From assembly GCF_001027285.1 (NCBI RefSeq), contig NZ_CP011509.1, positions 11,246,501 to 11,310,500 of the forward strand: a DNA stretch of 64,000 bases, in the 5' to 3' direction. Below the pieces are notes generated by a model, which did no database searches, was not told the origin of the DNA, and worked only from the letters and a program-made list of their open reading frames with translations. Shown piece by piece: positions 32,902-40,692 of the stretch. Position numbers and translations under genes: made by a program. This DNA is from Archangium gephyra. GTDB lineage: Bacteria > Myxococcota > Myxococcia > Myxococcales > Myxococcaceae. Within the stretch, counting starts at the first letter, position 1; every line of letters starts with the position of its first letter.

Positions 32902-35292
32902 ATGAAGACGATGCACCGGGTCCGGCCACGCCGTGGAACGCAGCGCAACCCCACGCCCCCGCCCCCCCGCTGGGAGCCCGTGGTGATGCGCCGCCGCTCG
33001 TTCATGAAGTCGGTGATGCTCGGTGGCTCCGCGCTCGCCCTCGTCTCCTGCCGGGAGGAGCCGAAGCCTCCCCCTCCGCCCGGCGTCCATGTCCCCTCGG
33101 TGAAGGAGGGAGAGGGCCTCTTCGCCTACCTGGATCGCACGCGGGGTGGCTTCGACCGGAAGCTCTACAAGCAGCTCATCGGCGCGGCCAACGAGTACAA
33201 GGAAGGGGACGAGGCCGCGCACCTGGCCGCCGCGGACGACACCTCCCGCGCCAACGCGCGCCTCCTCCTGTCCAACACGCGCATCGGGGACCTGCGCGCC
33301 CACCCGCTCTTCGAGGACGGGCTCTTCACGCTCATCGAGCAGGGCGTGGACTCCACGGCGGCGGAATCCGTGAAGCGCTGGACCATGGGCGAGCTCAAGC
33401 GCTTCCTGCTCGACCGGAGCGAGGCGGAGATCAAATCCATCATGTCCGGGCTGAGCAGCGACATCATCGGCTGCATCGTGAAGCTGATGAGCAACGAGGA
33501 GCTCATCGCCGTGGGCAGCAAGGTCTTCAACCCGCTGCCCGGCAGCCGGATCGGCTCCAAGGGCTACCTGGGCGCGCGCATCCAGCCCAACTCGCCCACG
33601 GACCACCCGGATGACATCCGCTGGCAGGTCTTCAACGGCTGGGCCTTCGCCGTGGGCGACGTGCTGCTCGGCACCAACCCCGTCTCCAGCGAGGTGGCCT
33701 CGGTGCGCACCGTGGAGAACACGCTCCGGGATACCCTGGAGACGTTCGGCATCGCGGACGTGATGCCCCACTGCGTGCTGTCCCATATCGACATCCAGGC
33801 CGAGGTGGAGAAGCTCGAGCCGGGCTCCACCGCGCTCTGGTTCCAGAGCCTCGGCGGCACCGAGGGCGCCAACCAGACGTTCGACGTCACCCTGCCCAAG
33901 ATGCTCGGGCACGCGGCCGCGCGCACCGGCAAGTACGGCCTCTACTTCGAGACGGGCCAGGGCGCCGACGGCACCAATGGCCATGGCAACGGCTTCGACA
34001 TGGTGGTGCACGAGTCGCGCAAGTACGGCTTCGCCCGCGTGCTCCAGCAGCACGTGGCCCAAGCCCAGCTCGGCGCCGGCAGGCCGGCCGCTCCCTGGGT
34101 GCACCTCAACGACGTGGCCGGCTTCATCGGCCCCGAGGTGTTCCGCACCCGCGAGCAGCTCGTGCGCTGCTGCCTCGAGGACATCGTCATGGGCAAGCTG
34201 CACGGGCTCACGCTCGGCCTGGACGTCTGCTCCACGCTGCACATGGAGGTCAACCTGGATGACCTCGACTGGTGCCTGGAGCAGATCATGCCGGCCAACC
34301 CCGCCTACCTCATGGCGCTGCCCACCAAGAATGATCCGATGCTCAGCTACCTGACCACGGCGTTCCAGGACCACGTCCGCATCCGCGAGCGCTTCGGCTA
34401 CAAGGTGGATGACCGGATGTGGGCCTTCTACCAGGAGCTCGGCGTCCTCGACGCGCACGGCGCGCCCACCGAGCACTTCGGCGACCCCACCTGGGTGTAC
34501 CTGCAATACCGGCGGCGCAAGGGCGACACGCGCCCGGACGCGGACGTGCTCACCGAGGGCCGGAGGCAGATGGCCGAGGTGCGCCAGCGCGGCGTGTGGC
34601 TCGCCGAGGGCCACGGCGCCCACCTCTGGGACCTGAACCCCGACCTGGACCGGGAGATCCGCTACCTCTACGACGACGCGAAGAAGAGCATCCACGCCGA
34701 GCTGCCCGACTCCTTCGCGAGCGCGCTGCCCGGCGCCGTCTCCGTGGTCACCGGCTCCAAGGACCGCGAGGACTACATCCTCCACCCGCCCACGGGCGAG
34801 CAGCTCACCGACGAAGCCGTGGAGTCCCTGCGGCGCCTGCGGGACGCACACGCGGGCCAGTACGACGTGCAGCTCGTCATCTCCGACGGGCTCAACGCCT
34901 ACGCGCTCACGGACGAGGGCCACCTCGCGCCGTACCTGGAGCGGGTGCGCGCGGAGCTGGCGGCCGCGGGCTACAAGGTGGCGCCACAGCCCATCGTGGT
35001 CCGGTCGGGACGCGTGCGCGCCGGCTACCACATCGGCGAGGTGCTGTACGGCTCGCTCCCGGACGCGGACTCGCACCGGGCCATCCTGCACCTCATTGGC
35101 GAGCGGCCCGGCTCGGGGCACCACGCCTACTCCGTCTACATCACCGCGCCCAAGGTAAGCACCTGGTCCCGCGAGGGCGAGGTGGACCACGACATCACCC
35201 GCGTGGTGTCGGGTATCGCCGATACGGCCCTCTCGCCGTCCACCGCCGCGGTGGACACGGTGCGGATCCTCGAGCGGCTCACCTCCGCCTGA
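32902..35292 (+). CDS. eutBC: Exported ethanolamine ammonia-lyase, EutB-EutC fusion
   Basis: 796 residues. The enzyme converts ethanolamine to acetaldehyde and ammonia using adenosylcobalamin. A twin-arginine signal (RRRSFMKS) and a lipobox (ALALVSC) lie at about 29-50. The EutB part (about 70-530) shows LLSNTRIGDLRAHPLFEDG, FQSLGGTEGANQTF, YFETGQG, and GPEVFRTREQLVRCCLEDIVMGKLHG. The EutC part (about 620-790) shows LVISDGLNAYAL, VRSGRVRAGYHIGEV and LIGERPGSGHH. Normally these are separate cytosolic subunits. A good AGGGGA precedes the ATG at 32902. No other eut genes are adjacent. Confidence 0.85.
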   Translation: MKTMHRVRPRRGTQRNPTPPPPRWEPVVMRRRSFMKSVMLGGSALALVSCREEPKPPPPPGVHVPSVKEGEGLFAYLDRTRGGFDRKLYKQLIGAANEYKEGDEAAHLAAADDTSRANARLLLSNTRIGDLRAHPLFEDGLFTLIEQGVDSTAAESVKRWTMGELKRFLLDRSEAEIKSIMSGLSSDIIGCIVKLMSNEELIAVGSKVFNPLPGSRIGSKGYLGARIQPNSPTDHPDDIRWQVFNGWAFAVGDVLLGTNPVSSEVASVRTVENTLRDTLETFGIADVMPHCVLSHIDIQAEVEKLEPGSTALWFQSLGGTEGANQTFDVTLPKMLGHAAARTGKYGLYFETGQGADGTNGHGNGFDMVVHESRKYGFARVLQQHVAQAQLGAGRPAAPWVHLNDVAGFIGPEVFRTREQLVRCCLEDIVMGKLHGLTLGLDVCSTLHMEVNLDDLDWCLEQIMPANPAYLMALPTKNDPMLSYLTTAFQDHVRIRERFGYKVDDRMWAFYQELGVLDAHGAPTEHFGDPTWVYLQYRRRKGDTRPDADVLTEGRRQMAEVRQRGVWLAEGHGAHLWDLNPDLDREIRYLYDDAKKSIHAELPDSFASALPGAVSVVTGSKDREDYILHPPTGEQLTDEAVESLRRLRDAHAGQYDVQLVISDGLNAYALTDEGHLAPYLERVRAELAAAGYKVAPQPIVVRSGRVRAGYHIGEVLYGSLPDADSHRAILHLIGERPGSGHHAYSVYITAPKVSTWSREGEVDHDITRVVSGIADTALSPSTAAVDTVRILERLTSA

Positions 35293-35427
35293 GGTGATAC
35301 CGGAAAGTCCCTACGTCCCGGCAAAAAGCGTCGAGGCATGGACACGCATCCGTGCCACATGGGGCCACTGGTCATCCCCCACGCACACACCATCTTCCCT
35401 GGGCCACACGACACAGGGAGGGTGGGC

Positions 35428-37818
35428 ATGGTGGGTGGTGCACTCAGAGAAAAAGCTTTCTCATGGTGGCTCGCGGGCTTCCTCTGCCTGTTCGCGGCGG
35501 CACCCGCCCGGGCCTTCGATGAGGCCACGGCGGACCGGGTCCTGCAGCACGCCCAACAGAAGCTACGGGCCACGGCGACCAACACGTCCATCCCGACGAA
35601 CCAGTACCCCAAGGCCACCACCAATGGCCCGTGGAGGCTCGTCTCCAACACCGCCAACATCGACTGGGTCCAGGGCTTCTTCCCGGGCCAGCTCTGGTTC
35701 ATGTACGAGCCCACGAGAGACCCGTTCTGGCGCTCGCGGGCGGACGCGTGGACGCGCAGCCTGGAGATCCAGAAGAGCAACCCCGACATCCGTCAAATCA
35801 CCCATGACCTGGGCTTCAAGTTCATGACCAGCTTCGGCCAGGGGTACCGGCTGACGGGAGATGACTACTACCGGCAGGTGATGTTGACGGCCGCGGCGTC
35901 CATGGCCCGGCGCTTCAACCCGACGGTGGGCGTCATCGACTGCTGCGATTGGAATGACAGCGTCTGGCAGGTGCCCATGGTGACGGACACCATGGTGGAC
36001 CTGGAGCTGCTCTTCTGGGGCGCGCGCAATGGAGGCAACGCCGCCTGGAACGACATGGCGCTGCGCCATGCGGTGAGGACCCTGACGGACATGGTCCGCG
36101 CCGACGGCGGCACCTTCCACGTGGTGGATTACAACACCTCGGGCGGCATCCGCTCGCGAGGCACGTTCCAGGGCTTCTCCAACAGCTCCACCTGGTCCCG
36201 AGGGCAGGCCTGGGCCATCTACGGCTTCACCATGGCGTACCGGTACACGCGGGACGCGCGCATGCTGCAGGGCGCCCAGCGGACCACCGACTACTACCTG
36301 GCCCGGCTGCCCGCGGACTCCGTCCCCAACTGGGACTTCAACGCGCCGGCAGATCAGCAGCAGAAGGACTCCTCGGCGGCCGCCATCGTCGCCTCGGCGC
36401 TCCTGGAGCTGAGCCAGTACGTGAGTGACCCGGCCGTGGCCCAGCGCTACCGCAACGCGGCCCTGGCCATGCTCGACAGCCTCAGCTCCCAGGCCTACCT
36501 CACCCCGGCCACCAGCGACCAACCGGGCCTCCTGCTGCACGGCACCGCCTTCTACCGGACGGCCATCAAGCCGACGGGCGAGGACATCGACAAGAGCCTC
36601 ATCTACGGGGACTACTACTTCGTCGAGGCGGTGAGCCGCTTCAAGCTGTGGAACGCGGGTGGCTGGCTCTCGAAGCTGGGGTTCCCCGCCAGCCTGCATG
36701 ACCTGGGCCCCGGCAACACCGGCGTGCGCGTGGTCGAGTTCGACGTGACGCCGCTCAGCAAGGTCATCGACGCCGTCGTCGGCTACGCGGACACGTCCAC
36801 CACCGTCACCGGCTTCTCTGGCCTGGCCATGAGCCTGCGCATGAACCCGAACGGCTTCTTCGACGTGCGCCGGGGCGGGGAGTACGCCGCGCTCGCCAGC
36901 GTGCCCTACGAAGCCAACACCCCCTACCACGTGCGCATGCGGGTGGACCTGGGTGCGAAGAACTACAGCGTCTGGGTGACACCGCCCGGAGGCGGCGAGG
37001 TGCTCCTGGCCGACCGCTTCGCCTTCCGCTCCGACGCGCCTCCCACGGATGACCTCGGCAAGGTGGCGCTCAAGAGCGGCCACTTCGATGACGAATTCCG
37101 GGTGCGCAACCACAGCGTGAGGGCCGAGGGCTCGGTGACCGAATGGCTCTCGACGCTCAGCTGGCCCGGGAGCGTGCATGACCTGGGGGCCGGCAACACC
37201 GGCATCCGGGTGACCGAGTTCGACGTGACGCCGCTCGCCCGGCCCATCGACGGTGTCATCGGCTACGCGGACACGTCCACCACCGTCACCGGCTACGCCA
37301 GCCTGGCCATGAGCATCCGCATGAACCCGAGCGGCTTCTTCGACGTGCGCCGGGGCGGAGCGTATGCGGCCATTACCAACGTGCTCTACCAGGCCAATGC
37401 CACCTACCACGTGCGCATGCGAACAGACCTGGTGGCCAAGACGTACAGCGTCTGGGTGACACCGCCCGGAGGCAGCGAGGTGCTCATCGCGGACCGCTTC
37501 GCCTTCCGCTCCGACGCGCCTCCCACCGATGACCTGGGCAAGGTGGCGCTCAAGAGCGGCGTGAACGAGACCGAGTTCCGGGTGCGGGGACACACCGTCC
37601 GGGCCGAGTCCTCTCCCACCGCGCCCACGGTGCCCGACGCCCCGCTGGGCCCCGAGCCGGAGTCGCCGGAGCAGATTCCGCCCATCGACGAGCCCGGCTC
37701 CGACGACGACATCCTGGGCTGCACCGCGGCCACTGGCACTCCGTTCGCGGCCGCCGCCCTCCTGCTCGGGTTGCTGAGGGTGGGCCGCCGCCAGCGGCGG
37801 TCCTCGTCCGCGCGCTAA
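35428..37818 (+). CDS. Secreted GH88-like hydrolase with two C-terminal repeats and MYXO-CTERM tail
   Basis: 796 residues. A signal peptide ends near ARAF. The catalytic part (about 30-410) resembles the unsaturated glucuronyl hydrolase (GH88/GH105) barrel: SNTANIDWVQGFFPGQLW, DIRQITHDLGFKF, and SSTWSRGQAWAIYGF. Two 160-residue repeats, 480 bp apart, follow (about 411-570 and 571-730), each beginning near LHDLG/VHDLG and holding YADTSTTVTG. The tail is Pro/Glu-rich, then a GC followed by a hydrophobic helix and RRQRR, like a MYXO-CTERM surface-sorting signal. It likely degrades acidic polysaccharide at the cell surface. Confidence 0.85.
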   Translation: MVGGALREKAFSWWLAGFLCLFAAAPARAFDEATADRVLQHAQQKLRATATNTSIPTNQYPKATTNGPWRLVSNTANIDWVQGFFPGQLWFMYEPTRDPFWRSRADAWTRSLEIQKSNPDIRQITHDLGFKFMTSFGQGYRLTGDDYYRQVMLTAAASMARRFNPTVGVIDCCDWNDSVWQVPMVTDTMVDLELLFWGARNGGNAAWNDMALRHAVRTLTDMVRADGGTFHVVDYNTSGGIRSRGTFQGFSNSSTWSRGQAWAIYGFTMAYRYTRDARMLQGAQRTTDYYLARLPADSVPNWDFNAPADQQQKDSSAAAIVASALLELSQYVSDPAVAQRYRNAALAMLDSLSSQAYLTPATSDQPGLLLHGTAFYRTAIKPTGEDIDKSLIYGDYYFVEAVSRFKLWNAGGWLSKLGFPASLHDLGPGNTGVRVVEFDVTPLSKVIDAVVGYADTSTTVTGFSGLAMSLRMNPNGFFDVRRGGEYAALASVPYEANTPYHVRMRVDLGAKNYSVWVTPPGGGEVLLADRFAFRSDAPPTDDLGKVALKSGHFDDEFRVRNHSVRAEGSVTEWLSTLSWPGSVHDLGAGNTGIRVTEFDVTPLARPIDGVIGYADTSTTVTGYASLAMSIRMNPSGFFDVRRGGAYAAITNVLYQANATYHVRMRTDLVAKTYSVWVTPPGGSEVLIADRFAFRSDAPPTDDLGKVALKSGVNETEFRVRGHTVRAESSPTAPTVPDAPLGPEPESPEQIPPIDEPGSDDDILGCTAATGTPFAAAALLLGLLRVGRRQRRSSSAR
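36658..37617 (+). repeat. Two in-frame 480-bp tandem repeats in the GH88-like gene
   Basis: Copies start near 36658 and 37138. They share long identical blocks, for example GGCTACGCGGACACGTCCAC at 36781 and 37261. They code for two copies of a putative carbohydrate-binding module. Confidence 0.8.
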
Positions 37819-37918
37819 CGCAGAGGCAAGCGGGCTTTTCAAGAATAACTGGAAAGCGTGGAGACAGGCGGTGTACGAGGCGGCGTACACCCCTGTCTGC
37901 CTTCCCCCCAGGAGCGCC

Positions 37919-39685
37919 ATGCTTCCACGCTTCCCCTCGAGACTCATTTCATTCATCGCCCTCGCGCTGGCCGCCGGCTGCGCGGGCCCCGAGGACACCG
38001 GCCTCGAGCCCGAGGCGGGCGGTGCGTCCTCCACCATCGCCCAGGCGCTCGTCTGCGACGGTGTCACCTGCGGCGGGCACGGCGTCTGCCGGGACAACGC
38101 CGGCAGCGCGGTGTGTGTCTGTGATGAGGGCTTCACGGGCACCTCGTGCGCCACACGTGGCTCCAACTTCTACGCGCGTACGCTGCTCGTCCCGGGGCTC
38201 GCGGACCCGGACGTCTACAAGGAGAACGATGACCTGTTCTTCCTCACGGGCACCGGCGACGCGCGGACCGTGCCCCTCTACGAGACCAATGATCTGTCGA
38301 GCTTCCGCTTCAAGCGTGGCTATGACCCCTCGGTGGCGGACCCGACCTACGACTACTGCATGATCTGGGCGCCGGACCTCGGCAAGGCCAACGGTGTCTA
38401 CAACCTCTATTTCTCGGCGCAGCGGGTGCCCAATGGCATGGCCTGCCCGGCATCCGGCCAGGACGTGACGACCTTCGTGGCCTCGGCGTCCGACCTGAAC
38501 CTCAACTTCGGCGCGCCCCGGCCCATCAACCCGAGCACCACCTATCCGCGCACCACCATCGGCTCGGCCTGCACGGCGCAGGGCTGCAACCGGAACATCC
38601 GCATCGACTCGGCCACCTTCAATGACACGTCGGGCAGCTGGCTCTTCTACGTGTGGTTCCAGAACGGCAACAACATCTCCTCGTTCAACCTCGCGGCCCC
38701 GGCCACGGTCTACAACCACACCGGCCCGGCGCTCTACTCGCTCCCCGCGCACGAGGAGGGCATCAACGAGGCGCCCGAGCTGCTCAAGCGCGACGGCCTC
38801 TACTACCTGTTCTTCAGCACCGGTTGGTACAACAGCCAGTACGCCATGAACTACATCCTGGGGGACTCGCTGCCCGCGCTCACCCGGGCGCGCGCGGTGC
38901 GGCCGCTCTCCCAGGCGATGCGCAATGCCTCCGGGGCGCTCATCCAGAGCCATGGCCACAACGTGGTGGTGGACCGCCGCGGCGAGTTCTTCAACATCTT
39001 CCACCAGGGCGTCTTCCAGCCCGCGGGCACCTTCACCTCGCGCAGCACCTACAAGCAGCGCCTCGCCTTCAAGCCGGATGGCTCGCTGCACTCGCTCAAC
39101 CTCGTCAACGTCCGCTGGACGCGGCTGGCCGGGTACAGCTACTCGCTGGACCTGGTGCTGCGCGATGGGTCCGTGGTGGGCCCGTGCAGCGCCGTGGGCA
39201 TCCTTGGCACCGCCAACAAGACCGTCTTCAACGGTGTGTGCCCCAGCGCGGGCAGCCGCATGGTGAACAAGGGCGACATCGCCGCCTTCCGCATCTTCTA
39301 TTCCAACAGCGGCACGTGGGGGCCCTTCGTGGAGAAGGCCTACGACGGCGTCTCGGATGACGTCTTCCTGGAGCTGCCCGGTGGCGCCACGCCCTTCGTG
39401 GACCTGACGTGGAGCGAGGAGGAGACGGGCGCCCAGTACTCCATCGACGTGCAGCGGCGCGACACGGGCGCGTGGATTGGCCCCTGCATCGGCGTCACCT
39501 CCGTCAACCGGGCCCTCGCCTGGACCTACAGCGGGCGCTGCGACACCCCGGGCATCAACGTGGCCATCCCCAACATCAGCACCTTCCGCATCTGCACGGC
39601 GATGAACGGCGACTGGTCCCGCGCGCGCTGCGGCGCCACGGCCTACGACGGCAAGAGCATGCACGTGCCGATCGTCATCCCCTGA
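37919..39685 (+). CDS. GH43-like glycoside hydrolase lipoprotein with EGF-like domain
   Basis: 588 residues. Lipobox LAAGC anchors it to the envelope. An EGF-like domain with six Cys (about 45-76: CDGVTCGGHGVC...CVCDEGFTGTSC) precedes a five-bladed GH43-type propeller (about 95-390); the proposed catalytic Asp is in LADPDVYKEND, and GINEAPELLKRDGLYYLFFS fits the general acid region. The last 200 residues form two beta domains. It probably removes arabinose or xylose side chains. It begins 101 nt after the GH88-like gene, so the two form a sugar-degrading pair. Confidence 0.82.
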   Translation: MLPRFPSRLISFIALALAAGCAGPEDTGLEPEAGGASSTIAQALVCDGVTCGGHGVCRDNAGSAVCVCDEGFTGTSCATRGSNFYARTLLVPGLADPDVYKENDDLFFLTGTGDARTVPLYETNDLSSFRFKRGYDPSVADPTYDYCMIWAPDLGKANGVYNLYFSAQRVPNGMACPASGQDVTTFVASASDLNLNFGAPRPINPSTTYPRTTIGSACTAQGCNRNIRIDSATFNDTSGSWLFYVWFQNGNNISSFNLAAPATVYNHTGPALYSLPAHEEGINEAPELLKRDGLYYLFFSTGWYNSQYAMNYILGDSLPALTRARAVRPLSQAMRNASGALIQSHGHNVVVDRRGEFFNIFHQGVFQPAGTFTSRSTYKQRLAFKPDGSLHSLNLVNVRWTRLAGYSYSLDLVLRDGSVVGPCSAVGILGTANKTVFNGVCPSAGSRMVNKGDIAAFRIFYSNSGTWGPFVEKAYDGVSDDVFLELPGGATPFVDLTWSEEETGAQYSIDVQRRDTGAWIGPCIGVTSVNRALAWTYSGRCDTPGINVAIPNISTFRICTAMNGDWSRARCGATAYDGKSMHVPIVIP

Positions 39686-39752
39686 GCATCCGCCCCTCAA
39701 TGTGCACGGAGCGGCATCCCGAGGTGCCAGAAGTGCACGCTTGGGCAGGAGG

Positions 39753-40475
39753 ATGACTCGCGCTGACACAACGATGACCTGCCGTGAATACGAGCAGGTC
39801 ATGGCCTCCCAAGAGCGAGTCGGATCCCTCCGGGTGGAAGAGGAAGTGAAGCCCCGGTTGCGAGGTGTGTCACACGCGTGCGCCTTCTTCGCGGCGCTCG
39901 GCGGGTGCTTCTTCCTGGCCCTGGCCCCCGTGGAGGGCACGCGGTACCTGGCCGGCCTGGTGTTCGGCGGCAGCCTGGTGCTGATGTTCGGCGTCAGCGC
40001 GACGTACCACTGCCCCAACTGGAGCCCCGCCACCTCCCAACGCATCCAGCGGCTCGACCACGCGGCCATCTACGGCCTCATCGCGGGCACCTTCACCCCC
40101 GTGGCCATGCTGGATGAGGCGGGGGGCTGGGGCCCGAGGATGCTCTGGGTGATGTGGATCGCGGCCCTCACCGGTGCCGGGCTCGCGCTGCTGGGCCGCT
40201 CTGGGCCCCGGGGGCTCCGCTCCCTGCTCTATGTCGTGCTGGGCATGGTGTCGATCCCGGTGATGCTGCGGCTGCCCGACGTGATTGGAACGGCCCGTGC
40301 CGGGTGGCTCGTCTTCGGAGCCGTCATCTATGCCCTGGGCGCCGGGGTGTACGCGCGCCGATGGCCCGACCCCTCCCCCACCGTCTTTGGCTACCATGAG
40401 ATCTTCCACCTCATGGTCATCGCCGCGGCCTCCGTGCACTACGCCGTCATCCTCGACGTGCTGTGGGGCCGGTGA
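39753..40475 (+). CDS. Hemolysin III (HlyIII/PAQR) family membrane protein
   Basis: About 240 residues with seven predicted transmembrane helices. Family motifs are SATYHCP, RLDHAAIYGLIAGTFTP and GYHEIFHLMVIAAASVHYAV; the Ser, Asp and His residues form the metal site of PAQR proteins. The exact role in bacteria is unclear (membrane lipid or hydrolase). The start is uncertain: ATGs at 39753, 39774 and 39801 are all possible; AGGAGG directly abuts the first. Confidence 0.85.
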   Translation: MTRADTTMTCREYEQVMASQERVGSLRVEEEVKPRLRGVSHACAFFAALGGCFFLALAPVEGTRYLAGLVFGGSLVLMFGVSATYHCPNWSPATSQRIQRLDHAAIYGLIAGTFTPVAMLDEAGGWGPRMLWVMWIAALTGAGLALLGRSGPRGLRSLLYVVLGMVSIPVMLRLPDVIGTARAGWLVFGAVIYALGAGVYARRWPDPSPTVFGYHEIFHLMVIAAASVHYAVILDVLWGR

Positions 40476-40692
40476 GCGCCATGGAATGGAGCAGGACGGT
40501 AAGATTTCAGCGTGCGGTTGCCGCCACGCATCCACTGCGACACAGGTGGAAGCCTGAGCGCCCTGGCGTTTGTTGGTTTTTCAAGGATTGACACCCGCAA
40601 GGCCACCCTGCAAGGGACTGGCCCCTTGAATGCTCGGGGAGGAGTCACGAAGAAACACCCCAGGCACCACACCGACAACGGGAACAGACACC

